Source: Lachnospiraceae bacterium
GTDB lineage: Bacteria; Bacillota; Clostridia; Lachnospirales; Lachnospiraceae
Length of the DNA stretch: 64,000 bases
Assembly (NCBI GenBank): GCA_016291655.1
Contig: JAEEYF010000090.1
Span: 1-64,000 of the forward strand
Direction of reading: 5' to 3'
Both the position numbers and the translations under genes were made by a program. Below are positions 8,807-17,743 of this stretch, one piece after another. The notes below the pieces were generated by a model. That model worked only from the letters and a program-made list of their open reading frames with translations. It did not search any database and was not told where the DNA came from. Numbering within the stretch: the first letter of the stretch is position 1; every line of letters starts with the position of its first letter.

Positions 8807-10107
8807 TTCATCCACTCCTTCATATTTTTTTCGAATCCCTGTTCCGACAATTCCACAAAGTGAGTGTCTTTCAGGCTTTCAGGCATATATTCCTGCCCCG
8901 AATAATGCTTCGGATATTCGTGCGAATACATATATCCGATGCCCCGTCCAAGCTTGGACGAGCCTCCGTAATGAGCATCCTGCAGATAGGGAGGAATGGG
9001 CTCCGTTTTATTGTTTTTCACATGCTCCAGGGCATCATCCACGGCGCATATGCTTGAATTGCTCTTGGGTGCGCAGGCCACATAGATCGCCGCCTGTGCA
9101 AGGATTATACGTGCTTCGGGCATTCCCAGCCTCTCTACCGCCAGCGCTGCGCTCGTGGCAACAACCAACGCCTGAGGATCCGCATTCGAAACGTCCTCCG
9201 ACGCGCATATCATTATCCTTCGGGCAATGAACGCCGGTTCCTCACCCGCTGCCAGCATCCTTGCGAGATAGTAGACAGCCGCATCGGGATTTGAGCCCCG
9301 CATGCTCTTTATGAACGCGGAGATCGTATCATAGTGATTGTCCCCGACCTTGTCATATTTAAGCACTCTCTTCTGTATGCACTCTTCCGCCACCTTGATG
9401 TCAATGTGGATCTTGCCGTCCGCTCCCCGCTCCGTTGTGAGAACTCCCAGCTCGATCGCATTGATCGCGGATCGCGCATCACCGTTTGCCATGTCCGCTA
9501 TAAAATCCAGTGCCTCTTCATCCGCTTCGACATGAAACGAACCCATGCCACGATCCTTGTCGGTCAGAGCCCTTTTCAGCAGTCCCTTGATATCCTCCGT
9601 TGACAGAGGTTTGAGTTCAAAAATTATGGATCTGGAGATCAAAGCACCGTTCACCTCGAAGTAAGGATTCTCGGTGGTGGCTCCGATCAATATGACCGTT
9701 CCGTCCTCAACAAAAGGTAACAGGTAGTCCTGTTGTCCCTTGTTAAAGCGATGTATCTCGTCCACGAAAAGAATGGTCTTTTTCCCATACTGTCCGTATC
9801 TGGCCTTCGCTTCTTCTATGACCTCTTCCATATCCTTTTTGCCTGCGGAGGTGGCATTGATCTGCTTGAATTCCGCACTGGTTGTGTTGGCGATCACCTT
9901 TGCGAGGGTGGTCTTTCCCGTTCCGGGAGGTCCGTAGAATATGATCGAGGAAAGCTTGTCAGCCTTTATCGCTCTGTACAATAGCTTGTCCTTGCCAACT
10001 ATATGCTGTTGTCCCACGACCTCGTCCAATGTACGGGGTCTGATCCTGGCGGCAAGAGGAGCTTCCTTTTCCCTGTTTGTATCCGCCATAAATTGAAAAA
10101 TATCCAT
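8791..10107 (-). CDS. rarA: Replication-associated recombination protein RarA (MgsA-like AAA+ ATPase)
   Basis: 438 residues. AAA+ ATPase acting at stalled replication forks, related to clamp-loader subunits. It shows RPRTLDEVVGQQHI near residue 24, Walker A GPPGTGKTT (about 58-66), Walker B LFVDEIHRFNKGQQD (about 110) and sensor 1 IGATTENPYFEVN. The C-terminal MgsA domain carries GSNPDAAVYYLARM and YKYPHEYP-like text (SHEYPKHYSGQEYMP). Length and domain order are typical. Confidence 0.92.
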   Translation of the reverse strand: MDIFQFMADTNREKEAPLAARIRPRTLDEVVGQQHIVGKDKLLYRAIKADKLSSIIFYGPPGTGKTTLAKVIANTTSAEFKQINATSAGKKDMEEVIEEAKARYGQYGKKTILFVDEIHRFNKGQQDYLLPFVEDGTVILIGATTENPYFEVNGALISRSIIFELKPLSTEDIKGLLKRALTDKDRGMGSFHVEADEEALDFIADMANGDARSAINAIELGVLTTERGADGKIHIDIKVAEECIQKRVLKYDKVGDNHYDTISAFIKSMRGSNPDAAVYYLARMLAAGEEPAFIARRIMICASEDVSNADPQALVVATSAALAVERLGMPEARIILAQAAIYVACAPKSNSSICAVDDALEHVKNNKTEPIPPYLQDAHYGGSSKLGRGIGYMYSHEYPKHYSGQEYMPESLKDTHFVELSEQGFEKNMKEWMKWLKE

Positions 10108-10123
10108 AATTCAACTTCTTTTA

Positions 10124-11035
10124 CTACTGAACACAGCCTATGATCTCGTTAATGTCCTTAACGCCCTGCTTCTCGCACCAGGCTTTCAGTCCCTCGATCA
10201 CATCGAGAGTTGCTCTCGGATTGAAGAAGTTCGCCGTTCCGACGGAAACCATGCTTGCTCCCGCCATCATGAACTCCAGCGCATCCTCTGCGTTCTGTAT
10301 GCCTCCCATTCCTATGATGGGGAGCTTCACCGCCTTGTGCACTTCATAAACCATCCTTACCGCAACGGGCTTCACGGCAGGACCGCTCATTCCTCCCGTC
10401 CTGTTGGCAAGAAGGAAACGGCGACGGTTAATGTCTATCTTCATTCCCGTAAGCGTATTGATGAGGGAAACGCCGTCCGCTCCCCCCGCTTCAACAGCAC
10501 GGGCCATATCCGCTATGCTTGTTACATTTGGAGAGAGCTTCATGATCACAGGCTGCTTTGCCACCGCCTTGATCCTTCTCGTGATCTCTTCCGCAGTATG
10601 CGGATCGGTGCCGAAGGCTATGCCTCCCTGCTTTACGTTCGGGCAGGAGATGTTGATCTCCAATGCATCTACGGGCTGATCCTTAAGCCTTTCCACGACC
10701 TCCAGATACTCCTCTGCAGCATGTCCGCATACATTCACTATGATCCTGGTATCATGTTTCTTAAGGAAGGGAATGTCGCGCTCGATAAAAAGGTCTATGC
10801 CCGGATTCTGCAAGCCAATGGCGTTCAGCATACCGCCGTACACCTCCGCCACTCTCGGGGTGGGATTACCCTCCCATGGCACATTTGCCACGCCCTTTGT
10901 CGTAACGGCGCCCAGGCGGTTCAGGTCAACGAACTCCGAGTACTCCATGCCCGATCCGAAGGTTCCGGATGCAACGGTCACGGGGTTTTGGAACTCTATG
11001 CCCAGCATATTTATCTTCATGTTTACGTCTTTCAT
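10124..11035 (-). CDS. pyrD: Dihydroorotate dehydrogenase, catalytic subunit (type 1B)
   Basis: 303 residues. FMN enzyme oxidising dihydroorotate to orotate in pyrimidine synthesis; the 1B type works with PyrK and NAD+. Seen: NPVTVASGTFG near residue 15, NISCPNVKQGG near 125, GVSLINTLTGMKID near 190, and GMGGIQNAEDALEFMMAGAS near 245. The frame stays open to TTG 11047, but ATG 11035 is preferred because GGAG lies six bases before it. The partner pyrK is on the opposite strand, with ppiB in between. Confidence 0.92.
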   Translation of the reverse strand: MKDVNMKINMLGIEFQNPVTVASGTFGSGMEYSEFVDLNRLGAVTTKGVANVPWEGNPTPRVAEVYGGMLNAIGLQNPGIDLFIERDIPFLKKHDTRIIVNVCGHAAEEYLEVVERLKDQPVDALEINISCPNVKQGGIAFGTDPHTAEEITRRIKAVAKQPVIMKLSPNVTSIADMARAVEAGGADGVSLINTLTGMKIDINRRRFLLANRTGGMSGPAVKPVAVRMVYEVHKAVKLPIIGMGGIQNAEDALEFMMAGASMVSVGTANFFNPRATLDVIEGLKAWCEKQGVKDINEIIGCVQ

Positions 11036-11171
11036 TTTCATCTCCAAAAAAATCCTTGCGATCCGTTAGAGTATAGCAAAGAACGCAATGGAAATCAAGG
11101 AAGGAAAATCATTTTACAGGACTTGGTCAGGACTCATTTGTTCCAAACATTTTTATTTTTCATCCGCTTTT

Positions 11172-11200
11172 TTGACTTGTACCCGAATTATGTTTATGTT
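11172..11200 (+). promoter_or_regulatory. Candidate sigma-A promoter for ppiB-pyrK
   Basis: Plus strand TTGACT (11172-11177), 17-base spacer, TATGTT (11195-11200), about 60 bases before ppiB. The 226-base gap between pyrD and ppiB holds no gene. Confidence 0.5.
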
Positions 11201-11261
11201 AGAATGAGCGGCGAATGAAAAATATGTCTTACAGACACAGTCAATCAATAAGGAGATTATT

Positions 11262-11789
11262 ATGGCAAATCCGATCGTAACCATTAAAATGGAAAACGGC
11301 GATCTGATCAAGGTTGAACTCTTTCCCGAGATCGCTCCCAATACCGTAAACAACTTTATTTCACTTGTAAACAGGGGCTACTACAACGGCCTCATCTTCC
11401 ACCGTGTCATCCCCGGCTTCATGATCCAGGGCGGATGTCCCGACGGCACCGGAATGGGCGGCCCCGGCTACTCCATCAAGGGTGAGTTCGCGCAGAACGG
11501 CTTTAAGAATGACCTGAAGCACACACGCGGCGTTATTTCCATGGCTCGTGCAATGCATCCCGATTCTGCGGGCAGCCAGTTCTTCATTATGCACGCCGAT
11601 GCTCCCCATCTTGACGGCGGCTATGCTGCATTCGGTAAAGTAACGGAAGGCCTCGAGGCCGTTGACCGCATCGCATCCGTGGACACAGACTGGAACGATC
11701 ATCCCACTCTCACCCAGAGAATGGAAACAGTTACAGTTGAAACCTTCGGTGTAAACTACGACGCCCCCAAGACTGTAAAAGAAAGATAA
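11262..11789 (+). CDS. ppiB: Cyclophilin-type peptidyl-prolyl cis-trans isomerase
   Basis: 175 residues, no signal peptide, so cytoplasmic. Cyclophilin core: NNFISLVNRGYYNGLIFHRVIPGFMIQGG is spread over about residues 28-58, with the catalytic Arg in FHRVIPGFM, then ARAMHPDSAGSQFFIM and APHLDGGYAAFGKV. It lies three bases before pyrK on the same strand, so the two are likely co-transcribed, which is an unusual pairing. Confident in family; in vivo clients unknown. Confidence 0.93.
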   Translation: MANPIVTIKMENGDLIKVELFPEIAPNTVNNFISLVNRGYYNGLIFHRVIPGFMIQGGCPDGTGMGGPGYSIKGEFAQNGFKNDLKHTRGVISMARAMHPDSAGSQFFIMHADAPHLDGGYAAFGKVTEGLEAVDRIASVDTDWNDHPTLTQRMETVTVETFGVNYDAPKTVKER

Positions 11790-11792
11790 ATC

Positions 11793-12572
11793 ATGGCTAA
11801 GATCAACTCTATAAAAGAAATATCAAAAGGTATATTTGACATGGTGCTTCTCGCACCCGAGGTCGCAACGAGCGCAAAAGCCGGACAGTTTGTAAACTTG
11901 TATTTAAACGACACTTCAAAGCTTCTTCCACGCCCCATCAGCATCTGCGGCTTCGATGCCTTTGCAGGCACTGTACGCCTCGTGTTCAGAGTTGTTGGCA
12001 AGGGAACGGAGGAGCTTTCCGAAATGTCGGAAGGTGATGAGATCAAGGTTCTTGGTCCTCTCGGAAACGGCTTCTTTGAGGTTCCCGAAAAAAACGCCTT
12101 CCTCTTTGGCGGCGGCATCGGAATCCCTCCCATGCTGGGACTTGCAAAAAAGCTTCATTCTGAAGGCAAAAAAGTCACTGCGATCCTCGGCTATCGTGAT
12201 TCCGAAACCTTCCTTGCGGATGAATTCAAGGCTTTCGCCGATGTCATCATCGCAACAGACGACGGAAGCGTCGGTTTCCACGGCAATGTAGTGGATGCGG
12301 CAAAAGCTTGTGTCAATGAAGTCTCCCTGTCTCTCGACGACACTTGCCTCTATGCCTGTGGACCTCTCCCCATGCTCCGCGGTGTCAAGGCATTTGCAGC
12401 AACCCACAACGTTCCCGCCCAGCTCTCTATGGAAGAGCGCATGGCCTGCGGCGTCGGTGCATGCCTCGCCTGTGTGTGCAAATCAACTAAAGTCGATCAT
12501 CACTCAAACGTCAAGAACAAGCGCGTCTGCAAGGACGGCCCGGTGTTCATGGCAGAAGATATAGAGCTTTAA
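11793..12572 (+). CDS. pyrK: Dihydroorotate dehydrogenase B, electron transfer subunit
   Basis: 259 residues. Carries FAD and a [2Fe-2S] cluster and passes electrons from PyrD to NAD+. Seen: FAD-binding RPISICGFD near residue 50, the nucleotide-binding FGGGIGIPPMLGLAKKL near 108, and a C-terminal cluster CGVGACLACVC with a further Cys in KRVCKDGP. This gives the four Cys ligands expected of the family. Normally pyrK sits next to pyrD; here it is divergent, behind ppiB. Confidence 0.92.
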   Translation: MAKINSIKEISKGIFDMVLLAPEVATSAKAGQFVNLYLNDTSKLLPRPISICGFDAFAGTVRLVFRVVGKGTEELSEMSEGDEIKVLGPLGNGFFEVPEKNAFLFGGGIGIPPMLGLAKKLHSEGKKVTAILGYRDSETFLADEFKAFADVIIATDDGSVGFHGNVVDAAKACVNEVSLSLDDTCLYACGPLPMLRGVKAFAATHNVPAQLSMEERMACGVGACLACVCKSTKVDHHSNVKNKRVCKDGPVFMAEDIEL

Positions 12573-12579
12573 TTGAAAT

Positions 12580-12605
12580 AATGGATTCCGGGGACGGAGT
12601 CCATT
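12580..12605. repeat. GGGGACGG-bearing hairpin
   Basis: Imperfect inverted repeat AATGGATTCC / GGAGTCCATT enclosing GGGGACGG, just after the pyrK stop. The same CCGTCCCC core recurs twice at 13956-14014. Confidence 0.5.
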
Positions 12606-12665
12606 ATCTAAAACCATATCGCGATTAATCCCAATCGGAGTCCCATGGTTCCAAACAAAAAAACA

Positions 12666-12701
12666 GTGGCTAAAAAACACATTGTCGTGCTTTTTAGCCA
12701 C
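12666..12701. terminator. Bidirectional terminator between pyrK and argD
   Basis: Perfect 11-bp inverted repeat GTGGCTAAAAA / TTTTTAGCCAC with a 14-base loop between two convergent genes. The A/T tracts flank both sides, so it can serve pyrK (plus) and argD (minus). Confidence 0.75.
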
Positions 12702-12741
12702 CATTTTTGCCTCAAAACAGAATTCAGAACATAAAAGCTAT

Positions 12742-13926
12742 TTACAGGCTCTTCTCCAGTTTTTCTATCATCTCATCCACATGCTTCTTCTCTGCGATAA
12801 GGGGAGGAAGGAAGCGGATGACGTTTGCTCCGGCTGCGATCGTGATAAGGCCGTTGTCCATGCCGCGTTTCACCGTGTCGTGAACATCATTCTTGAATTC
12901 AAGGCCCTGCATCATCTTCATGCCGCGGTGGTCAACCACAATGTCGGAATGCTTCTTCGCAAACTCTTCAAGTTTTTCCCAAAGATAGTCACCTACAACA
13001 TTGGCATTTTCAAGGAGATTCTTTTCCTCAAAGATGTCAAACACCTTGCTGACTGCAGCACAGACAAACGGATTGCCGCCATAGGTCGAACCGTGGTCTC
13101 CGGGCACAAGGGCCGTTGCCACCCTTTCCTTTGCGCCGAAAGCGCCTACAGGCACTCCGCTGCCCAGCCCCTTTGCGCAGGTCACTATGTCGGGAGTTAC
13201 TCCCAGTGACTGATAGGCAAACATCTTTCCCGTGCGTCCCATTCCGCACTGAACTTCATCTAAAATGAGAAGAATGTCTTTCTCGTCACAGAGCTTACGG
13301 ACTCCCTTTAAGAACTCGCAGGTAGCGGGATGAATACCGCCCTCCCCCTGTAAGGTTTCCATGATGATCGCGGCGGTCTTATCAGTCACCAGATCCTTAA
13401 CGCTCTGAAGATCATTGTACTCGGCAAACTTCACATTCCCGATCAAGGGTTCAAAGGGTATCCGATAGCTCTCTGTACCCGTCACAGCCACAGCTCCCAT
13501 GGTACGTCCGTGGAAGGAATGGTTCATCGCGATGATCTCGCTGTCCGCCTTCTTTTTCTTGTTGTAATAGTACTTTCTGGCAAGCTTAATGGCTCCTTCA
13601 ACAGCTTCCGTACCGCTGTTTGTAAAGAACACCCTGTCCATGCCCGAAGCCTTGGTGAACTTTTCGGCCGCAAGGGTGGAAGGAACATTGTAATAGTAGT
13701 TGGAAGTGTGGGTGAGCTTCCCGATCTGCTCGATAAGAGCCGCATTGTAATCGGGATTGTTGTAGCCGATGGCAAACACTCCTATTCCCGCAGCAAAATC
13801 AAGATACTCTTTGCCATCGTTATCGTAAAGATACATGCCCTCTCCGTGATCCAGCACAAGAGGATATCTTCCGTATGTATGCATAAGAACCTTTTCGGCC
13901 CTCTCCATCACTTCATTGGTTTCCAT
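12742..13926 (-). CDS. argD: Acetylornithine aminotransferase
   Basis: 394 residues. PLP class III aminotransferase converting N-acetylglutamate semialdehyde to N-acetylornithine. Seen: TNSGTEAVEGAIKLARKY near residue 100, HSFHGRTMGAVAVTG near 135, DEVQCGMGRTGKMFAYQ near 220 and the PLP lysine region TCAKGLGSGVPVGAF near 245. AAAGGAG precedes the ATG. It is the last gene of the argC-GNAT-argJ-argB-argD run. A 93-base repeat-containing gap separates it from argB. Confidence 0.93.
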   Translation of the reverse strand: METNEVMERAEKVLMHTYGRYPLVLDHGEGMYLYDNDGKEYLDFAAGIGVFAIGYNNPDYNAALIEQIGKLTHTSNYYYNVPSTLAAEKFTKASGMDRVFFTNSGTEAVEGAIKLARKYYYNKKKKADSEIIAMNHSFHGRTMGAVAVTGTESYRIPFEPLIGNVKFAEYNDLQSVKDLVTDKTAAIIMETLQGEGGIHPATCEFLKGVRKLCDEKDILLILDEVQCGMGRTGKMFAYQSLGVTPDIVTCAKGLGSGVPVGAFGAKERVATALVPGDHGSTYGGNPFVCAAVSKVFDIFEEKNLLENANVVGDYLWEKLEEFAKKHSDIVVDHRGMKMMQGLEFKNDVHDTVKRGMDNGLITIAAGANVIRFLPPLIAEKKHVDEMIEKLEKSL

Positions 13927-13944
13927 AATTTTCTCCTTTTACAA

Positions 13945-14025
13945 AAATGAACCGCTAACCCCGTCCCCAAGGGCTCCCCAAGGGCTCAAAAAATGATACC
14001 ATAACCCCGTCCCCGGGGTTCATTT
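13945..14025. repeat. Intergenic CCCCGTCCCC repeat with long outer inverted repeat
   Basis: Two exact copies of TAACCCCGTCCCC (13956-13968 and 14002-14014), 46 bases apart, are enclosed by a 9-bp perfect inverted repeat AAATGAACC (13945-13953) / GGTTCATTT (14017-14025). A tandem CCCAAGGGCT pair lies between. The right arm overlaps the argB stop codon. It resembles a REP/BIME-like element rather than a terminator. Confidence 0.65.
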
Positions 14026-14889
14026 ATAGATCGCGGTTCCGATGCCCTTGTCGGTGAAGAACTCGAGAAGCAGGCAATGTGCCATTCTTCCGTCAAGGAT
14101 GTGTACAGAGCCTACGCCCTGTTCGATAGCTTCGATGCAATTGTTTATCTTGGGAAGCATGCCGCCTCCGATGTTACCGTTTTCCACCAGACTTTGGGCT
14201 TCTGCCACCGATAATCTGGATATTAAGGTGCTCTTGTCCTTGGGGTCTCTGCAGACTCCCTCTATGTCCGTAAGGAAGGTGAGCTTCTCTGCGCCCAGAG
14301 CCTCTGCCAGAGCACAAGCCGCGTCGTCCGCGTTGATATTGTATGCCTGGAAATTATCGTCAAGACCGATGGGTGCGACCACAGGTACAAAATCCTGCTC
14401 GATAAGGGAAGTGATAAGGGACGGATCCACATGATCCACATCGCCCACAAAGCCTATGTCCTGTCCGTCCACCGTTGCTCTCTTTACATGAAGGGTGCAG
14501 CCGTCCTTACCGCATATGCCCGCGCTCTTGATCCCGAGCTGTTCCATGAACTGCACAAGATTCTTGTTCACCTTGTTCAGCACCATTTCAGCAACTTCCA
14601 TAGTCTCCGCATCGGTAACGCGCTTGCCTGCCACAAAAACAGGCTCCTTGCCCAGCAAGCCGACCCACTTGGAGATCTCCTTGCCGCCACCGTGTACGAT
14701 AACCGGCTTCATGCCCACGAGTTTAAGAAGAGCAACATCCTTGATAACATTTTTCTGGATCTCGGGATCCACCATTGCCGAGCCGCCGTATTTTACAACG
14801 ACGATCTTCCCGCTGAATTTTTGAATGTACGGGAGTGCCTCGATCAGCACGTCCGCACGATTGATCCCTGAGAGATATGAGTATTCCAT
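14020..14889 (-). CDS. argB: Acetylglutamate kinase
   Basis: 289 residues. Phosphorylates N-acetylglutamate, the second step of arginine synthesis. Amino-acid kinase fold: VVKYGGSAM near residue 32, [11 protein letters not shown] near 64, and [25 protein letters not shown] (about 190-215) holding the conserved substrate-binding Asn and Asp. In this family arginine feedback inhibition depends on an N-terminal helix. A roughly 25-residue N-terminal extension ([22 protein letters not shown]) is present, compatible with an arginine-sensitive form. Confidence 0.94.
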   Translation of the reverse strand: MEYSYLSGINRADVLIEALPYIQKFSGKIVVVKYGGSAMVDPEIQKNVIKDVALLKLVGMKPVIVHGGGKEISKWVGLLGKEPVFVAGKRVTDAETMEVAEMVLNKVNKNLVQFMEQLGIKSAGICGKDGCTLHVKRATVDGQDIGFVGDVDHVDPSLITSLIEQDFVPVVAPIGLDDNFQAYNINADDAACALAEALGAEKLTFLTDIEGVCRDPKDKSTLISRLSVAEAQSLVENGNIGGGMLPKINNCIEAIEQGVGSVHILDGRMAHCLLLEFFTDKGIGTAIYK

Positions 14890-14937
14890 TTCTTTTTTCC
14901 TTTACAATACAAAATATGTGCTCGGATCCGTGAAGCT

Positions 14938-16167
14938 TCAGCTTCTGTAATCCGCATTGATCTTTACGTAATCGTAGGTCAGATCGCAGCCCCATGCCGT
15001 GGCGGAAGCATTGCCCTCATGCATATCGCAAAGCGCCGTTACTTCCTTGCCGGAAAGGATCTTTGTGGCAAGCTCCTCGTCAAAATCCAACGGAACTCCG
15101 TTCTCAACCAGCTGTTCGCTGCCGTTTTCACTGCTTACCGTAATGTCAACCCTGTAGGGATCGAAATCCGCTCCCGAATAGCCGAGAGCACACATGATCC
15201 TGCCCACATTCGCGTCGTTACCGTAAACCGCTGCCTTTGTAAGACTGCTCTTTATGACCGAAAGTGCCAAAGTCTTTGCCTTGGCAACATCATTAACGTT
15301 TACGACCTTCACTTCAAAAAGTTTTGTGGCTCCCTCACCGTCTGCGGCAATGCTCTTTGCCATGAACAATGTCACTCCGCGGAGCGCCTCCTTGAAAATC
15401 GCATATTCTTCGCTGTTCTCATCCGTGATCTTTTTGTTTCCCGCAAGACCGTTTGCAAGAAGCATTACGGAGTCGTTTGTGGAAGTGTCTCCGTCAACCG
15501 AAACCATATTGAACGTATCCTCAATGTCCTCACGAAGAGCCTTGAGAAGAAGTTTTTTATCTACGGCCGCATCCGTTGTGATAAAAGCAAGCATGGTGCA
15601 CATATTGGGATGTATCATACCCGAGCCCTTGCACATGCCTCCGATCACACACTTCTTTCCGCCGATCTCAAACTCAAAAGCAATCTGCTTGTTGTGGGTG
15701 TCGGTAGTCATGATTGCCTTGGATGCCGCTTCCCCTGCTTCCTTCGTATCGGAAAGCTTTGTGGCAAGCACCTTTGTTCCCATGACGATCTTTTCGATCG
15801 GAAGCTGCTTTCCGATGACTCCCGTGGACGCAACCAGCACCTCGGAATCCGTGAGCTTCAGTGCTTCTTTTGCAGCATCGCTCGTCCTCCTGCAATAGGA
15901 AAAGCCTTCCTCTCCCGTGCAGGCATTTGCTATACCCGCATTGATCACCACCGCGGAAACCTTTTTATCGGAATCCGTGAGTTCTCTGTCCCAGAGCACC
16001 GGAGCGGCTTTTACCACATTCTTTGTGTATGTTCCCGCTGTTTCGCAGGGCACTGAGGAACACACCATAGCCATGTCCGTTCTGTCCTTGTATTTGATGC
16101 CCGCTGCCGTACAACTTGCCGAGAAGCCCGCAGCTGCCGTAACTCCTCCGTCTATTTTTCTGATCAT
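14938..16167 (-). CDS. argJ: Bifunctional ornithine acetyltransferase / N-acetylglutamate synthase
   Basis: 409 residues. Moves the acetyl group from acetylornithine to glutamate, closing the acetyl cycle, and may also use acetyl-CoA. It starts MIRKIDGGVTAAAGF; ATG 16167 is preferred because AGGAG lies six bases upstream. The self-cleavage site is GMIHPNMCTMLAFITTD (about residue 185): the Thr that becomes the nucleophile is present, preceded by Cys rather than the more usual Ala. The C-terminal part ends ATAWGCDLTYDYVKINADYRS as in the family. Confidence 0.93.
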   Translation of the reverse strand: MIRKIDGGVTAAAGFSASCTAAGIKYKDRTDMAMVCSSVPCETAGTYTKNVVKAAPVLWDRELTDSDKKVSAVVINAGIANACTGEEGFSYCRRTSDAAKEALKLTDSEVLVASTGVIGKQLPIEKIVMGTKVLATKLSDTKEAGEAASKAIMTTDTHNKQIAFEFEIGGKKCVIGGMCKGSGMIHPNMCTMLAFITTDAAVDKKLLLKALREDIEDTFNMVSVDGDTSTNDSVMLLANGLAGNKKITDENSEEYAIFKEALRGVTLFMAKSIAADGEGATKLFEVKVVNVNDVAKAKTLALSVIKSSLTKAAVYGNDANVGRIMCALGYSGADFDPYRVDITVSSENGSEQLVENGVPLDFDEELATKILSGKEVTALCDMHEGNASATAWGCDLTYDYVKINADYRS

Positions 16168-16205
16168 ATGCAACTCCTGAATCTAATGAATTCCGTTTTC
16201 CGTTC

Positions 16206-16670
16206 CTACTCTTCGCCGGAATTAAAAGCGGTAATATTCTCTGCATTCAAAACAAAATCATAGAAATTTATATCTTCTCTTTCTTTCCAGCCCACCTGAT
16301 GCCAAAAGGCATTACCGCCTTTGTTGTCACGGAAGGCCAGGAGCGAAACCTTGTTTATGCCCTCTTCCGAAAGCTGTCTCATGGCCCGCACAACCATTTC
16401 CTTGCCTATGCCCTTACGCCGCATTTCCTTTTTAACGCAAACGTGATAAAAGTAACCGGTCCTGCCGTCATGTCCGCAAAGCACCGAACCGACTATCTCA
16501 TCCCCGCACACGGCTACCACGCTGGTCGTGGGATTTCTCTTTATGAACTTTTCAACGCCTTCTCTCGAATCGTCTATGCTTCTGAGACCAAAGCCCGAGA
16601 TCGTCTGCCAAAGCGCATAGACCTTGTCGTAGTCGGAGGCCAGCATAGCCCTGATTATCACTCTGTCCAT
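16206..16670 (-). CDS. GNAT-family N-acetyltransferase inside the arg operon
   Basis: 154 residues. GNAT fold: the acetyl-CoA loop is VKKEMRRKGIGKEMVV (about 80-95), with YFYHVCV on the beta4 strand before it and FWHQVGWKEREDINFY near the C-terminus. The gene sits eight bases after argC and before argJ, all on one strand. An N-acetylglutamate synthase-like role is tempting, but the sequence looks like the general RimI/GNAT type. Its substrate cannot be told from the sequence. Confidence 0.8.
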   Translation of the reverse strand: MDRVIIRAMLASDYDKVYALWQTISGFGLRSIDDSREGVEKFIKRNPTTSVVAVCGDEIVGSVLCGHDGRTGYFYHVCVKKEMRRKGIGKEMVVRAMRQLSEEGINKVSLLAFRDNKGGNAFWHQVGWKEREDINFYDFVLNAENITAFNSGEE

Positions 16671-16678
16671 TCTTCAAC

Positions 16679-17719
16679 CTACGGGAACATGGGAACAAGA
16701 TCAAGCCCCATGTCTTCAGGTAAGCCAAACATGAGGTTCATGTTCTGTACCGCCTGACCTGCCGCACCTTTCACGATATTGTCCAGGGCTCCCATCATGA
16801 TCACCCTTCCCGTCCTCTCATCGAGAACAAAATTTACATCTGTATAATTGGATCCCTCCACCCAGCGGGTCTCGGGACATATGCCCTTATTAAGAACACG
16901 CACGAACTTTTCGTTTTGGTAACAGTCTGCATATGCTTTCCGGATCATGTCCTCCGTCACGCCCTTTTTAACGTTGGCATACGCCGTCACAAGAATACCT
17001 CTGTTCATGGGTACAAGATGAGGCGTAAAATTGAGCATCACCTGTTCCCCACTTGCATATGAAAGCTGTTCCTCGATCTCGGGTGTGTGCCTGTGAGTAG
17101 CCACACCATAGGCCTTGATGTTCTCGTTAACCTCGCAGAACAGGTTGTCCGTCTTGGCGGAACGCCCCGCTCCGGAAGTGCCCGACTTGGCATCGATGAT
17201 AAGGGTTGAAAGGTCGATGAGCCCCGCTTTTGCCAAAGGATAAACCGTGAGTATGGAGCAGGTGGTATAGCAGCCGGGATTTGCAAGGAGTCTTGTTTTC
17301 TTAATGTCCTCCCTGTTTATCTCACAAAGTCCGTAAACCGCTTCTTTAATGAACTGCGGTGACTTGTGCTCTATCTTGTACCACTTTTCGTATACACTTA
17401 CATCCTTCAGTCGGAAATCCGCGGAAAGATCGATGATCCTGCATTTTTTGAGGACCTCCTCGGTAACTATGCCCGCGCAATATCCCTGAGGCGTAGCCGT
17501 AAAGATCACATCAGCCTTGTCCGCGATCTCTTCTATATTGTCATCTCCGCACTCTTCGGGAACGATCTCCGTGCAGTTTCTGAATACATCCGCATATCGC
17601 TGTCCCACATAGGATCTGCTTCCGTAATGAACGATCTCTGCCTCTTTGTGTCCCTTAAGTATTCTGACCAGTTCGTTGCCGGCATATCCGGTCGCTCCGA
17701 TGATTCCAACCTTGATCAT
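16679..17719 (-). CDS. argC: N-acetyl-gamma-glutamyl-phosphate reductase
   Basis: 346 residues. NADPH-dependent reduction of N-acetylglutamyl phosphate to the semialdehyde. It starts with Rossmann GIIGATGYAGNELVRIL, has the catalytic Cys in ANPGCYTTCSILTVYPL (about residue 147), and then DAKSGTSGAGRSAK and THRHTPEIEEQL. AAAGGAC precedes ATG 17719. First arg gene of the minus-strand run; it begins 24 bases after the stop of the large membrane protein gene, leaving little room for a separate promoter. Confidence 0.94.
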   Translation of the reverse strand: MIKVGIIGATGYAGNELVRILKGHKEAEIVHYGSRSYVGQRYADVFRNCTEIVPEECGDDNIEEIADKADVIFTATPQGYCAGIVTEEVLKKCRIIDLSADFRLKDVSVYEKWYKIEHKSPQFIKEAVYGLCEINREDIKKTRLLANPGCYTTCSILTVYPLAKAGLIDLSTLIIDAKSGTSGAGRSAKTDNLFCEVNENIKAYGVATHRHTPEIEEQLSYASGEQVMLNFTPHLVPMNRGILVTAYANVKKGVTEDMIRKAYADCYQNEKFVRVLNKGICPETRWVEGSNYTDVNFVLDERTGRVIMMGALDNIVKGAAGQAVQNMNLMFGLPEDMGLDLVPMFP

Positions 17720-17743
17720 GTTTTTGTCCTTTTCTTACGCTTA

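Noticed and set aside
14938-16167. ArgJ self-cleavage loss because Cys replaces Ala before the nucleophile
   Set aside because: The Thr nucleophile and surrounding GMIHPNM and MLAFITTD are intact; the preceding residue alone is not grounds to call it defective.
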